Assembly (NCBI RefSeq): GCF_009832905.1
Contig: NZ_CP047135.1
Span: forward strand, 4,779,585-4,843,584
Reading direction: 5' to 3'
DNA length: 64,000 nucleotides
Source: Stenotrophomonas sp. 364
GTDB lineage: Bacteria; Pseudomonadota; Gammaproteobacteria; Xanthomonadales; Xanthomonadaceae
Shown in pieces: positions 54,258-64,000 of this stretch. Every line of letters begins with the position of its first letter. Positions within the stretch are counted from its first letter, which is position 1. A model generated the notes under the pieces. That model worked only from the letters and a program-made list of their open reading frames with translations. It did no database searches and was not told where the DNA came from. Both the position numbers and the translations under genes were made by a program.

Positions 54258-54323
54258 GGGTACCGACCAACGGTCGGTACCTACCGTCGCGCTACCGGGT
54301 AGGCCACGACCGTGGGTCGTGGC
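54258..54323. repeat. Two SMAG-like palindromes
   Basis: GGTACCGACC-AAC-GGTCGGTACC with a trailing inverted GTAG lies at 54258-54284, and GTAG followed by GCCACGACC-GTG-GGTCGTGGC at 54299-54323. They start 7 bases after the algC stop. The remaining ~250 bases up to the kdpE stop hold no supported gene. Confidence 0.78.
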
Positions 54324-54577
54324 GCGCCCGATCGAATGCCCGATCCCGCACGGCATCCCGGTTTGCACACGGACAACGGGATACCGCCGGTAGGGGCGCA
54401 TCCCAATCGACTGCCATGAAACGGGCAACGTTCGATGGTGGAATGACGGTGAATTGAACGCGTTTCTCCGCCGGGGTTCATGCCACAACCGACCGCGGGA
54501 AACGCGTCGGCGGTCGATTGGGAGGCGACCCTGCCAGGTGTTCCGGCACGACGGTGACGGGCATGGAAACGACCGCC

Positions 54578-55297
54578 TCACCCCTTGAACCGCAATCCCA
54601 CGCCCGGTTCGGTGAACACGTACCGCGAATCCAACGCGGAATCGCCCAGCTTGTGCCGCAGCTTCCCCACCAGGATCCGCAGGTAATGCGTGTCTTCCTG
54701 ATGCGTTGGCCCCCAGATTTCCTGCAGGATCTGCGGCTGGGTCACCACCCGCCCGGCGTTGCGCAGCAACAACGACAACAACGCATATTCCTTGCGCGTC
54801 AGCGCCACCGGCGCGCCGTCCAGGTGCACCTCGCGGCGCACCAGGTCGATATGCAGGTGCCCGTCATCGAACTGCGGCAACACGCCATCGGCCGACACCG
54901 TGCGCGAGCGCAGCAACGCCCGCACCCGCGCCATCAGCTCCTGGGTGCCGAACGGCTTGGTCACGTAGTCGTTGGCGCCGTTGTCCAGCGCCCGCACCTT
55001 TTCGGTTTCACCGGCGCGCACGGTGAGCATGATCACCGGCACCTGGCTCCACTGCCGCAGTTCGGCCAGCACCTCGTGGCCTTCCATGTCCGGCAGGCCG
55101 ATATCCAAAATCACCAGGTCCGCGCCTTCGCTCACCAGCGCTTCCAGCCCGGCCTGGCCGGTGGCGGCCTGCACCACGCGGTAGCCCTGCGCGCGCAGGC
55201 TGATATCGAGGAAGCGCCGGATCTGCGCTTCATCGTCAATCACCAGCACGCGCGCCGGGGGCGCACCTTGGGGCAGGTCAGGGGTCGTCGTGGTCAT
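54578..55297 (-). CDS. kdpE: Response regulator KdpE
   Basis: A 239-aa OmpR/PhoB-type regulator. The receiver domain has the acidic pair VIDDEA, phospho-acceptor Asp in LVILDIGLPDMEG, Thr in IMLTVRAG and Lys in YVTKPFG. The C-terminal winged helix has LTRKEYALLSLLLRNAGRVV and YLRILVGKLRHKLGD. It activates kdpFABC at low K+ or turgor. It overlaps kdpD by 20 bases. Confidence 0.95.
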   Translation of the reverse strand: MTTTTPDLPQGAPPARVLVIDDEAQIRRFLDISLRAQGYRVVQAATGQAGLEALVSEGADLVILDIGLPDMEGHEVLAELRQWSQVPVIMLTVRAGETEKVRALDNGANDYVTKPFGTQELMARVRALLRSRTVSADGVLPQFDDGHLHIDLVRREVHLDGAPVALTRKEYALLSLLLRNAGRVVTQPQILQEIWGPTHQEDTHYLRILVGKLRHKLGDSALDSRYVFTEPGVGLRFKG

Positions 55298-57938
55298 CGG
55301 CAGGGTGGGGTTGCAGCAGGGGCAGCGTAATGCGGATCAGGGTACCGCGTCCGTCGCGGCCCGGCAGCGCCTGCACGCTACCGCCATGGGCGCCGATCAT
55401 GCCCTGACAGATGGTCAGCCCCAGCCCGGTGCCATGCCGGCCGCGGTCGCCACGCTCCACGCTGTAGAACATGTCGAAGATGCGCGCGCGCTCGTCGTCG
55501 GGAATGCCGGGGCCGGCGTCCAGTACGTCGATGCGCAGTTCGCCCTCCACCAGCCGCGCCTGCACCTCCACCGCCGCGCCGGGCGGGGAGAACTTGGCCG
55601 CGTTCTCCATCACGTTGAACACCGCCTGTTCCACCAGCGCCGGGTGTACCCAGATCGGTGCCAGCGTGGCCGGAATGTCCAGCTTCAGCTGCACCTCCGG
55701 CTGGTAGCGCTGCAGGCGGCGTGCGGCCGAGCCCACCAGCTCGTCCACGCCGATCCAGTCGCGGTTGATCTGCAACCCTTCGTGACCCAGCCGGGTCATG
55801 TCCAGCAGGTTCTGAATGTAGCGGTCCAGCCGCTCGCCTTCCACCAGGATGGTGTCCAGCAGGGCGCGGCGGTCCTGCGCATCCATCGCGTCGGCATAAC
55901 TGGAGAGGCTGTCGGCCGAGCCGATCATTGCCGCCAGCGGCGAGCGCAGGTCGTGCGACACCGACGACAGCAGCGCCGAACGCAGCCGCTCGGTCTCGTT
56001 GCTTACATGGGCCTTTTCCAGGTCGGCCACCAGCTGGGTGCGTAGCGCGGCCTGGGCAATGTCATCCACCATCGCCTCGGCCAGCTGGCGCTGCTCGGGG
56101 GTAAGCCGCGGGGCGGTGCGGGCGAAGCGCATGCCGGCCACGCCGATGGCGCGGTCATCGCCGTCCAGCAGCGGCAGGAACCACCACTCCGCACCGGCCA
56201 GGGTGTCGGTGAAGCGGCCGCTGGGCTGGCCGTGGCGGCGCGCCCAGTCGGCGGCGGCCAGGTCGGTGTCGCCCGGCGCGGCACTGCCGCTGGTGCTGGT
56301 GTCCTGGCCGATGCGCAGCCACGCCGGGGCGTCCATTGCCTGCTCCAGCGCCTCGCGTCCGGCCTGGGCCACCTCTTCGTTGCTGGCCGCGCGGGTCAGC
56401 TGCCGGCCCAGCGCCTGGCGCGCGTTGGCATGCCGGTTGGCCGCCCGAAGCGCCAGCACCTGCATGCGCAACCGCGATGCCAACCGCCCGGCCACCAGCG
56501 CGGCGGCCAGGAACAGGAACACGGTGATCACGCCCTGGCGTGCGCTGATGGCAAAGGTGAAGCGCGGGGCGATGAAGAAGAAGTTGTAGGCCAGGAAACA
56601 CAGCGCCGCGGCAATCACCGCCGCGCTGGTACGGCTGCGCGCGGCCACCATCACCACCGCCACGATGAACACCATCGACAGGTCGTACAGCCCCACCCAG
56701 CGCTCGGCCACCAGCGCCACCAGGCAGGCAATTGCCGTGGCGCCCAACGCCAGCAGGGTGTCCTGGCCGGTGCTGCGGCTGGGTACGCTCAACCCGGTGC
56801 GCCGCGCCCGTGCGCGCGCCTGCGGGGTGCCTATGATGGTGATCTCGTAGTGCGCGCCGCGCTGGATCAGCTGCTGGGTGAGCGTGCGGTTGAGCATGCG
56901 CGCGAACGGGCGCTCGCGGGTCCGGCCCAGCACCAGGGTCGACACGCTGTTGTGCGCGGCATGGTCCAGCAGCGCATCGGCAATGCTGGACCCGTGCAGC
57001 AGTTCGGCCTCGCCCCCGAGGCGGCGGGCGAGGGCGAACGCCGCGTCGATCTCGCGATGGGTAGCCTCGTCGTTGCGGCGGCCCTGCACGGTCACCACCG
57101 TCCACGGCGCATCGCGACGCTCGGCAATGCGCCGGCCCACGCGCACCAGGTACTCGCTCTGGCCCCCGCCATCGATGGCCACCAGTACCCGGCGGCGCAG
57201 CGGCAGGTTGCCTTCGCCACGCGCGGCGCGGGTCTCGCGCAGGCTGCTGTCCACGCGGTCGGCCGCTTCCTGCATGGCCAGCTCGCGCAGCGCGGTCAGG
57301 TTGGCCGGCGAGAAGAAGGCCTGCAGTGCCTGCGCGGCCTGCTCGGGCACGTACACCTTGCCCTGCTGCAGGCGCTCGATCAGCTCGCGCGGCGGAATGT
57401 CCACCAGCACGATGTCGTGCAGCCGGTCCAGCACCGCATCGGGCACGGTCTCGCTCACGCGCACGCCGGTGATGCGCATCACCACATCGTTGAGGCTTTC
57501 CAGGTGCTGGATGTTGACCGTGGTCCACACATCGATGCCGGCCTCCAGCAGTTCCATCACGTCCTGCCAGCGCCGCTCGTGGCGGCTGCCGGGCACGTTG
57601 CGGTGCGCCAGTTCGTCCACCAGTACCAGCGCCGGGTGGCGGGCCAGCACGGCGTCCAGGTCCATCTCGCCCAGCACATGCTGCTGGTAGTCGCGGTGCA
57701 CCAGTGGCACCTGCGGCAGGCCCTCCAGCAGCGCCGAGGTCTCGGCGCGGCCGTGGGTTTCCACCAACCCCACCACCACGTCCACGCCGCGACGCAGCTG
57801 TTCGTGCGCGCGGCTGAGCATGCTGAAGGTCTTGCCCACGCCGGGGGCGGCACCGAGGAACACGGTGAGTTTGCCGCCGGCTTCGCGTTGCAGGCGTTCA
57901 ACCAGGGCATCGGCCTGGCGGGTGCGGGGGTCGCTCAT
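55278..57938 (-). CDS. kdpD: Sensor histidine kinase KdpD
   Basis: An 886-aa K+-sensing kinase. N-terminal KdpD domain with Walker A in FLGAAPGVGKTFSML and LVDELAHRN. A universal-stress-like domain follows (about residues 250-370), then the four-helix DUF4118 membrane part (about residues 395-500), a GAF-like region, the phospho-acceptor His in SVSHDLRSPLAAM (about residue 660) and the ATPase domain (NVMENAAKFSPPG, GTGLGLTICQG). It lies 37 bases after kdpC. Confidence 0.95.
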   Translation of the reverse strand: MSDPRTRQADALVERLQREAGGKLTVFLGAAPGVGKTFSMLSRAHEQLRRGVDVVVGLVETHGRAETSALLEGLPQVPLVHRDYQQHVLGEMDLDAVLARHPALVLVDELAHRNVPGSRHERRWQDVMELLEAGIDVWTTVNIQHLESLNDVVMRITGVRVSETVPDAVLDRLHDIVLVDIPPRELIERLQQGKVYVPEQAAQALQAFFSPANLTALRELAMQEAADRVDSSLRETRAARGEGNLPLRRRVLVAIDGGGQSEYLVRVGRRIAERRDAPWTVVTVQGRRNDEATHREIDAAFALARRLGGEAELLHGSSIADALLDHAAHNSVSTLVLGRTRERPFARMLNRTLTQQLIQRGAHYEITIIGTPQARARARRTGLSVPSRSTGQDTLLALGATAIACLVALVAERWVGLYDLSMVFIVAVVMVAARSRTSAAVIAAALCFLAYNFFFIAPRFTFAISARQGVITVFLFLAAALVAGRLASRLRMQVLALRAANRHANARQALGRQLTRAASNEEVAQAGREALEQAMDAPAWLRIGQDTSTSGSAAPGDTDLAAADWARRHGQPSGRFTDTLAGAEWWFLPLLDGDDRAIGVAGMRFARTAPRLTPEQRQLAEAMVDDIAQAALRTQLVADLEKAHVSNETERLRSALLSSVSHDLRSPLAAMIGSADSLSSYADAMDAQDRRALLDTILVEGERLDRYIQNLLDMTRLGHEGLQINRDWIGVDELVGSAARRLQRYQPEVQLKLDIPATLAPIWVHPALVEQAVFNVMENAAKFSPPGAAVEVQARLVEGELRIDVLDAGPGIPDDERARIFDMFYSVERGDRGRHGTGLGLTICQGMIGAHGGSVQALPGRDGRGTLIRITLPLLQPHPADDHDDP

Positions 57939-57975
57939 GGGTGGCGATTGTGCGCCCGTTGGCGCGATCCTGGCA

Positions 57976-58620
57976 TCACGGCGCGGCCTTGCGCTGATCC
58001 AACGCCAGGTTCAACGTCATCACGTTCACGCGTGGCTGCCCGAACACGCCCCACTGTGGACCGAGCGTATGCGCCTTCACCAGCGCCGCCACCTGCTCAA
58101 CCGGTAGCCCACGGCTGCGCGCCACGCGCGCCATCTGCACCTGCGCGGCGGCCGGCGACAGCTCCGGGTCCATACCGGCGCCGGACTGGGTCACCAGGTC
58201 GCCGGGCACCTGCGCCGGCGTTATCCCTTCGCGCGCGGCCACCGCGGCGATGCTGGCCTGCACGCGTTCCTGCAGGGCCGGGTTGCTGCGCGCCAGGTTG
58301 CTGCCGGCCGCGGCCATCGGGTCGTAGTTGGCCGCCGACGGGCGCGCCTGGAAGTAGCCATCGCCGGTGAACGGCTGGGCGATCAGCTGCGAGCCGCGCA
58401 CCTGGCCGTCGCGGATGAGCAGGCTGCCGTCGGCCTGCGCCGGGAACAGCAGCCGGCTGGCGCCGGTGGCGGCCACGGCGTACGCCAGGCCAAGCAGTAG
58501 CAGGCTGACCAGGCCCAGCATCAGCGCCGGGCGCCACGCGCCGTGCTGCTGCAGGGTGGCCGCATCCACGGCGCGGGCGCGCGCGGTGCGGGGCAGGGAG
58601 GTTGCAAGTGAGCGGTTCAT
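57976..58620 (-). CDS. kdpC: K+-transporting ATPase subunit KdpC
   Basis: A 214-aa single-helix subunit ([20 protein letters not shown] near residues 33-52) with the KdpC hallmarks [30 protein letters not shown] and [20 protein letters not shown]. It is thought to stabilise ATP binding to KdpB. ATG 58620 overlaps the kdpB stop by four bases. Confidence 0.95.
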   Translation of the reverse strand: MNRSLATSLPRTARARAVDAATLQQHGAWRPALMLGLVSLLLLGLAYAVAATGASRLLFPAQADGSLLIRDGQVRGSQLIAQPFTGDGYFQARPSAANYDPMAAAGSNLARSNPALQERVQASIAAVAAREGITPAQVPGDLVTQSGAGMDPELSPAAAQVQMARVARSRGLPVEQVAALVKAHTLGPQWGVFGQPRVNVMTLNLALDQRKAAP

Positions 58621-60668
58621 GCGCCGAATACCGAGACAAGGAAGAGGTCGATCAACTTGATGGCCGCGAACGGCAGCAGTACGCCGCCCAGGCCGTACAC
58701 CAGCATGTTCCGGCGCAGCAGCGCGGTGGCCGTGGCCGGGCGGAAGCGCACCCCGCGCAGTGCCAGCGGAATCAACGCCGGAATCACCAGCGCGTTGAAG
58801 ATCAGCGCCGCCAGCACCGCGTTGCGCGGGCTGGACAGGTGCATCACGTTCAACGCCGCCATCGCCGGCAGGGTGGAGGCGAACAGCGCCGGCAGAATCG
58901 CGAAGTACTTGGACACATCGTTGGCCAGCGAGAAAGTGGTCAGCGCACCGCGCGTGATCAGCTGCTGCTTGCCCACTTCCACCACCGCCAGCAGCTTGGC
59001 CGGGTCCGAATCCAGGTCGACCATGTTGCCGGCTTCCTTGGCGGCCTGCGTGCCGGAGTTCATCGCCAGACCGATGTCGGCCTGGGCCAGCGCGGGGGCG
59101 TCGTTGGTGCCGTCGCCCACCATCGCCACCAGCCGCCCACCGGCCTGTTCGGCGCGGATGCGGGCCAGTTTGTCTTCCGGGCGCGCCTCGGCGATGTAGT
59201 CGTCCACGCCGGCTTCGGCGGCAATGGCCGCGGCGGTGAGCGGGTTGTCGCCGGTGATCATCACCGTGCGGATGCCCATGGCCCGCAGCTGCGCGAACTT
59301 CTCGCGCATGCCGTGCTTGACCACGTCCGACAGCTCGATCACGCCCAGCACGTGCCGGCCTTCGCATACCACCAGCGGGGTGGCACCGTTGCGCGCCACC
59401 TGCTCCACGCGGCCCGGCAGTTCGGCCGGCACCGTGCCACCCAGCTCGCGCACGTAGGCGGTGATCGCATCGGAGGCCCCCTTGCGGATGCGCCGGCCGC
59501 CGTCCAGGTCCACGCCGGACATGCGGGTCTGCGCGGTGAATGCCAGGTAGTCCGCGCGGTCCGGTTCGGCGGTGGTGCAGCCCTGCTCGCGCGCCAGGCG
59601 CACGACGGACTTGCCTTCCGGAGTGGGGTCGGCCAGCGACGACAGCAGCGCCGCTTCGCGCAGCTGCGTGGCATCGATCCCGGCCAAGGCATGGAAGTGG
59701 GTGGCCTGGCGGTCGCCGTAGGTGATGGTGCCGGTCTTGTCCAGCAGCAGCACGTCCACGTCGCCAGCCACTTCCACCGCCTTGCCGGATTTGGCCAGCA
59801 CGTTGGCGGCCAGCGCCCGGTTCATGCCGGCAATGCCGATGGCCGGCAGCAGCCCGCCGATGGTGGTGGGAATCAGGCAGACCAGCAGCGCGATCAGCAG
59901 CAGCGGATCGACCTGCACGCCGACGAACGCACCGATCGCCGGCAGCGTGGCCACCACGATCAGGAAGGTGAGCGTCATCGCCGCCAGCAGCAGGGTCAGC
60001 GCAACCTCGTTGGGCGTCTTCTGGCGGTTGGCACCTTCCACCAGCGCAATCATGCGGTCCAGGAAGCTGTGGCCCGGCTCGGCGGTGATGCGCACGATGA
60101 TCTGGTCCGACAGCACCTTGGTGCCGCCGATCACGCCGCTGCGGTCGGTCCCGGCTTCGCGCAGCACCGGCGCCGATTCACCGGTCACCGCTGCTTCGTT
60201 GATGGTGGCCAGGCCCTGCACGATCTCGCCGTCGGCCGGAATCAGTTCGCCGGCACTGACAATCACATGGTCGCCCGGGCGCAGTTCGGCGGCCGGTACC
60301 TGGGTTTGGCTGGCCCCGGCGTGCGCGGCCGCCAGCCGGCGCGCGCTGAGATCCTGGCGGGCCCGCCGCAACGAGGCCGCCTGGCCCCGGCCGCGGGCTT
60401 CGGCCACGGCCTCGGCGAAGTTGCCGAACAGCACGGTCAGCAGCAGGATCGCGGTGACCGCCAGGCCGAAGCCCAGCGGTGCGTTGCCGCTCAGGGTGAC
60501 CACCAGGCTGACCACGGTGCCGGCCATCACCACGGCCATCACCGGGCTGTGCAGCAGGTGCCGGGGCGACAGCTTGATCACCGCATCGCGCAGGGCGCGG
60601 CGCCAGCCGGCCGCATCGAGCAGACGCTGACGGCGGTGGGAAGAAACGTTCAAGGGATAGGTACTCAT
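58617..60668 (-). CDS. kdpB: K+-transporting ATPase subunit KdpB
   Basis: A 683-aa P-type ATPase with the phosphorylated Asp in [13 protein letters not shown] (about residue 310), actuator motif AVTGESAPV, nucleotide-binding KGASDAI and hinge [18 protein letters not shown]. Seven membrane helices are expected. It hydrolyses ATP to drive K+ through KdpA. ATG 60668 was chosen; the frame is open to a TTG a few codons upstream. Confidence 0.96.
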   Translation of the reverse strand: MSTYPLNVSSHRRQRLLDAAGWRRALRDAVIKLSPRHLLHSPVMAVVMAGTVVSLVVTLSGNAPLGFGLAVTAILLLTVLFGNFAEAVAEARGRGQAASLRRARQDLSARRLAAAHAGASQTQVPAAELRPGDHVIVSAGELIPADGEIVQGLATINEAAVTGESAPVLREAGTDRSGVIGGTKVLSDQIIVRITAEPGHSFLDRMIALVEGANRQKTPNEVALTLLLAAMTLTFLIVVATLPAIGAFVGVQVDPLLLIALLVCLIPTTIGGLLPAIGIAGMNRALAANVLAKSGKAVEVAGDVDVLLLDKTGTITYGDRQATHFHALAGIDATQLREAALLSSLADPTPEGKSVVRLAREQGCTTAEPDRADYLAFTAQTRMSGVDLDGGRRIRKGASDAITAYVRELGGTVPAELPGRVEQVARNGATPLVVCEGRHVLGVIELSDVVKHGMREKFAQLRAMGIRTVMITGDNPLTAAAIAAEAGVDDYIAEARPEDKLARIRAEQAGGRLVAMVGDGTNDAPALAQADIGLAMNSGTQAAKEAGNMVDLDSDPAKLLAVVEVGKQQLITRGALTTFSLANDVSKYFAILPALFASTLPAMAALNVMHLSSPRNAVLAALIFNALVIPALIPLALRGVRFRPATATALLRRNMLVYGLGGVLLPFAAIKLIDLFLVSVFGA

Positions 60669-60679
60669 GGGGTCACATC

Positions 60680-62403
60680 TCAATGCAGGGTCAGCGACAG
60701 GTGGTCGGCCACCGGGCCCAACACCAGCGCCGGCATGAACTGCAATACGGTCAGGACAACGATCAGCGCGATCAGGGTCAGCGCGAAGGTCGGGGTTTCA
60801 ATCTGCAGCGTGCCGGCCGATTCCGGGGCGCGCCGCTTGGCGGCCAGCTGCGCGGCCACGATCAGCGGTATCACCAGCGCCGGGTAGCGGCCCAGCAGCA
60901 GCACCAGCGTGCAGCTCAGGTTCCACCACGGGGTGGCATCGCCCAGGCCTTCAAAGCCCGAGCCGTTGTTGGCGAACGCCGACACATACTCATAGAACAC
61001 CTGGCTGATGCCGTGGAAGCCGGGGTTGGAGGTGCCGGTGATCGACGGAATGGCCAGCGTGATCGCGGTGAAGCCCAGGATGGTGATCGGCTGCAGCAGC
61101 ACCAGCAGGGCCAGCAGGCGCACCTGCGGGGTTTCCAGCTTGCGGCCGAGCAGTTCCGGGGTACGCCCGGTCATCAGCCCGGCCAGGAACACGCCCAGCA
61201 GCAGGTACACGATGAACTGCTGCAGGCCGCAGCCAATGCCGCCCCAGATCGCGTTGACCAGCATGTTCACCATCGGCACCGCACCGGCCAGCGGACTCAG
61301 CGAGTCATGCATGCCGTTGACCGAGCCGTTGGACACCTGGGTGGTGATCGCCGCCCACAAGCCGGTGCCGTCCGCACCGAAGCGCACTTCCTTGCCTTCC
61401 ATCAGCAGCGGAGCGGGCTGACCGCGTGGCCGAGTGGCCTTCCAGCCACACCGTGGCCGCCACCGACACGCTGGACATCGCCAGCATGCAGCCGAACACC
61501 AGTCCGGCCAGGCGCCTGCGCCCGGTGAACGCGCCCAGCATGAAGATCACCGCGATGGGAATCAGCAAAATGCCGATCAGTTCCAGCGCGTTCGACAGCG
61601 GGGTGGGGTTTTCCAGCGGCATCGAGCTGTTGGGGCCATACCAGCCACCGCCGTTGGTGCCCAGCTGCTTGGCCGCCACCATCGCCGCCACCGGACCCAG
61701 CGGCAGTTTCTGCGTGTCCATGCCGGCCGCAGCATCGATCGGCGTGGCCTGCGGGCCAGCGGCCAACGTCGAGGGCACGCCCTGGCTGGTCAGCAGCACC
61801 GCCCACAGCAGGCACAGCGGCAGCATGAAGCGCACGCACGCGCGCACCACGTCGGCGTAGTAGTTGCCCACGTCCACGCGGCGGTCGGCGCTGAGCTGCG
61901 CGGCCTGCTGCGCGTCCACGTCGTCCGGGCGCGCACTGAACAGTGCACGCAGGGTGGCCACCACCAGTGCCAGACCCATCATCGGCGTCACCACCTGCAG
62001 GCCGGTGATCGCGGTCATCTGCGAGAAGTACGACAGCTGCGCCTGGCCCGAATAGTGCTGCTGGTTGGTGTTGGTCAGGAACGACACCATGGTGTGCAGC
62101 GCGGTGTCCCAGCGCATGTTGGGGATCTGGTCGGGGTTGAACGGCAGCCAGGCCTGGGTCATGAAGACGGCCTGCACCAGCACCGCGATCACCACGTTGC
62201 TCAACAGGAACGCGCCCACGTAGCCGCGCCACGACATGCCACGCGCCGGGTTCACCCCCAGCAGCCAGTACAGCGGTTTTTCAAACCAGCCCGAACAGCA
62301 CATCGCCACGCATCGGCGCACCGCGCATCACCCGGGCCAGGTACAGCCCAAGCGGAAAGGCCAGCACGATGCTGGCCAGCAGGATCAACAGGATCTCGGT
62401 CAT
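60680..62403 (-). pseudogene. kdpA: K+-transporting ATPase subunit KdpA with two apparent frameshifts
   Basis: The KdpA sequence is present but split over three frames. From ATG 62403 it reads MTEILLILLASIVLA to GDVLFG. An extra G in the GGG at 62290-62292 then leads to a stop, while WFEKPLYWLLG continues in the next frame. That frame runs through SFLTNTNQQHYSG and KQLGTNGGGWYGPNSS (selectivity-filter regions) to VWLEG. A second shift of one base at about 61404-61445 is needed to reach MEGKEVRFG, and the rest reads to 60680. Downstream kdpB and kdpC are intact. Either kdpA is freshly inactivated or the assembly has two errors. Confidence 0.88.
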
Positions 62404-62415
62404 GGTCGGCTCCGG

Positions 62416-62508
62416 TCAGAACGCTTCGGGCCGAAGCACGACATACAGCAGGTAGGCGGCGGCAACGAGCACGAGCACGCCGCACAGCAGGGAAAGCCAG
62501 GCAGACAT
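62416..62508 (-). CDS. kdpF: KdpF small subunit
   Basis: A 30-aa single-helix peptide, MSAWLSLLCGVLVLVAAAYL followed by LYVVLRPEAF, ending 12 bases before kdpA. Length, one membrane helix, the RPE-F ending and place identify KdpF, a stabilising peptide of the KdpFABC complex. Confidence 0.9.
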   Translation of the reverse strand: MSAWLSLLCGVLVLVAAAYLLYVVLRPEAF

Positions 62509-62734
62509 GGCAATGGCCTCAGGCGCAGGAAAGAAGGGCGGCGGTGCAGGGCGCACCGGCGGCAGGGGAAACAGACAGAAACAGGCTCATGGGACGTCCA
62601 GGTGGAACCACTCCACGTCAGGCGCCCATCGTGTTCCCCACCGGCGTAAACGCTCCACGCCGCAACCGGCCCCACCGCGTAAAAAGTGCATAAAACCTGC
62701 GCAGCCGCCCCATCGGCCACCCGCACACCGCCCC
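62509..62734 (-). promoter_or_regulatory. Upstream region of kdpF
   Basis: No gene seen. The only AT-rich pocket is at about 62680-62696 (TTTTATGCACTTTTTACG on the minus strand), a reasonable place for KdpE binding and the kdp promoter. It is an inference from composition and place. Confidence 0.35.
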
Positions 62735-62814
62735 GTAGAGCCGGGCTCTGCCCGGCTGCCCGCAACACATCCCCTGCTCCGGATCAACGGCAGCGGGGCA
62801 GAGCCCCGCTCTAC
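62735..62814. repeat. Two SMAG palindromes in opposite orientation
   Basis: GTAGAGCCGGG with CTCTGCCCGGCT at 62735-62757, and an inverted, slightly different copy (AGCGGGGC, GCCCCGCTCTAC) at 62792-62814. Confidence 0.85.
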
Positions 62815-62844
62815 GTGGTCGCCGTCCGCCCGCACGCACGCACA

Positions 62845-62871
62845 AAAAAAGGCGGCCCCAAGGCCGCCTTT
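62845..62871 (-). terminator. Terminator of the pyrE-side unit
   Basis: AAGGCGGCC facing GGCCGCCTT with a short loop; on the minus strand the stem is followed by a run of seven T. It lies 23 bases after the stop of the coiled-coil protein gene. Confidence 0.85.
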
Positions 62872-62893
62872 CCTTCCCGTTGCACCCGCGCGC

Positions 62894-63556
62894 TTACCCG
62901 CGCGGATCGGTACCCGCACCCTTCAACAACCGGTACCGCTGCAGCGTCTCCTCGATCTCAACATCCAGCGCACGGCGCTGCTGCTCGAACGAGGTCTGCA
63001 TGCGCAGCTGCGCCACCAGTTCGGTGTGCCGCTGGCGAATGCTCGCCGCCTGCTTCTCGGCCACCGGCTGCCCGGCCAGCTCGCGGTCACCGGCGCTGCC
63101 CAGCAGGCTCACCAGCGCGTCGCGCAGGCTGGCCACGTTGTAACGCGCGGTCTGCACGTTGTTGTCGATTATGCCCGTGCGCTCCACGAATACCCGGCGC
63201 AGGTCATTCTCGTTTTCATACGTGGACAGCATCGCCTGCTCGGTGCGCTCGCGGGTCTGCTCGGCGGCCAGGTCGAGCTGGCGCTGGGCGGCGGCCACCG
63301 CCGCCTCGGCGCGCTCTTCCTCGGTCAACGTGCGCTCCACCTCACCACGGCGCAGGCCGCTGGTGGCGCTGAACTCCTCGCGCGCGTTGTTGATCGCCTC
63401 CTGCGGCAGCGTATCGCTGCAGATGCGCTCGGACCCCTTGTTCCAGCAATACAGCTTCTTCGCCTTCGCCTCGCCCTTGCCGCTCTGCGCGTGCACGGGC
63501 ACCGTGGCGACGGCCAGCAACAGGCCGATGGCGGTGATCGAAACAATCCTGGACAT
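62894..63556 (-). CDS. Periplasmic coiled-coil protein of unknown function
   Basis: A 220-aa exported protein with signal peptide (SITAIGLLLAVATVPVHAQ). A short cysteine-containing part (KKLYCWNKGSERICSDTLP), resembling the DUF4124 beta module with two Cys that could pair, is followed by long charged helices (EEERAEAAVAAAQRQLDLAA onward, and LRMQTSFEQQRRALDVEIEE). It follows pyrE on the same strand after 21 bases and is probably cotranscribed with it. Confidence 0.75.
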   Translation of the reverse strand: MSRIVSITAIGLLLAVATVPVHAQSGKGEAKAKKLYCWNKGSERICSDTLPQEAINNAREEFSATSGLRRGEVERTLTEEERAEAAVAAAQRQLDLAAEQTRERTEQAMLSTYENENDLRRVFVERTGIIDNNVQTARYNVASLRDALVSLLGSAGDRELAGQPVAEKQAASIRQRHTELVAQLRMQTSFEQQRRALDVEIEETLQRYRLLKGAGTDPRG

Positions 63557-63577
63557 GGTGGTCAGAGCCCCCTGCTC

Positions 63578-64000
63578 TCAACGCGTAGGACGGGTGCCGT
63601 AGCGGGACCGGTAGTCCTCCAGCGGCTGCCGGTACCCCACAAGTTCCGGATTTCCGGAGGCAAAATCAAGCAGGTCGGCCAGCGTGGCCACGGCCACCAC
63701 CGGAATGCCGGCTTCCTCGGCCACGGACTGGGCCGCCGAACGGCGGTCGGTTTCCGAGGCGATCTCCTGGCGGTCCAGCGCCACCACGATCCCGGCCGGG
63801 GTGCCACCGGCGTCCTTGATGATGCCCAGAGCCTCGCGGATGGCGGTGCCGGCAGTGATCACGTCGTCCACGATCAGCACGCGCTTGCCATTCATGTCCG
63901 CGCCGATCAGGTTGCCACCTTCACCGTGGGCCTTGGCTTCCTTGCGGTTGAACGACAGCGGCAGGTCGCGGCCGCGCTGGGCGAACTCGCAGGCGGTCGC
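63578..64000 (-). CDS. pyrE: Orotate phosphoribosyltransferase, C-terminal part
   Basis: The visible 140 residues cover the catalytic loop (LSFNRKEAKAHGEGG) and the PRPP-binding motif VLIVDDVITAGTAIREA, then the C-terminal region ending RYGTRPTR. The N-terminus lies beyond the window. PyrE joins orotate and PRPP to make OMP in pyrimidine synthesis. Confidence 0.94.
   Translation of the reverse strand, partial: ATACEFAQRGRDLPLSFNRKEAKAHGEGGNLIGADMNGKRVLIVDDVITAGTAIREALGIIKDAGGTPAGIVVALDRQEIASETDRRSAAQSVAEEAGIPVVAVATLADLLDFASGNPELVGYRQPLEDYRSRYGTRPTR

Noticed and set aside
58602..60887. 761-aa open frame on the plus strand
   Set aside because: Antisense shadow of kdpB; rich in Gln, His, Gly and Arg, with no recognisable domain, while kdpB carries all P-type ATPase motifs.

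Overview
The window looks like a chromosome segment of a Stenotrophomonas-type gammaproteobacterium (Xanthomonadaceae). Grounds: very high GC with strong third-position bias; an Ax21-family outer-membrane protein; a carbohydrate-type TonB-dependent receptor of the Xanthomonas/Caulobacter kind; a coaBC-dut-phosphomannomutase cluster; and many short GTAG-tagged palindromes matching the SMAG repeat family known from S. maltophilia. The species assignment is inference. No tRNA, rRNA, insertion sequence, prophage or CRISPR array was found.

Layout. (1) 1-232: C-terminus of a lysine/alanine-rich histone H1-like protein. (2) 447-15756: a type VI secretion/Rhs polymorphic-toxin island. It runs vgrG, a TPR protein, a 41-aa one-helix membrane peptide, and a 1551-aa PAAR-Rhs protein with a nuclease-like tip plus its immunity gene. 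Then comes a decayed ~1 kb duplicate of the Rhs core with a silent GIY-YIG nuclease tip and its own immunity gene, followed by a row of orphan immunity-like genes (SUKH, pentapeptide, one unknown, DUF4303 and a broken SUKH gene). GC drops visibly in the tips and immunity genes, as expected for exchanged cassettes. (3) 15880-24850: a membrane protein, an S9 peptidase, a DUF1428 protein, Ax21, a three-gene hydrolase/isomerase operon facing a TetR regulator across a perfect palindrome, and a NUDIX hydrolase. (4) 24865-37723: an alginate-utilisation locus. A six-gene minus-strand operon (PL6 lyase, PL17 oligoalginate lyase, MFS transporter, SDR reductase, SGNH esterase, KDG kinase) diverges from a TonB-dependent receptor and a GntR/FadR regulator. 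The inferred route is uptake, endo- then exo-cleavage to the unsaturated monouronate DEH, reduction to 2-keto-3-deoxygluconate and phosphorylation. (5) 37745-45988: small regulators, transporters and DUF proteins separated by SMAG repeats. (6) 46007-54250: housekeeping genes argS, radC, a Fic protein, coaBC, dut and a membrane-anchored phosphomannomutase. (7) 54578-62508: kdpFABC and kdpDE for high-affinity K+ uptake, with kdpA carrying two apparent frameshifts. (8) 62894-64000: a periplasmic coiled-coil protein and the C-terminal part of pyrE.

The least ordinary region is the Rhs island: two toxin tips with two different immunity folds, a silent tip behind nonsense mutations and frameshifts, and five orphan immunity-like genes. 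Next in interest are the SGNH esterase inside the alginate operon, the regulatory repeats in that operon's divergent promoter, and the broken kdpA.
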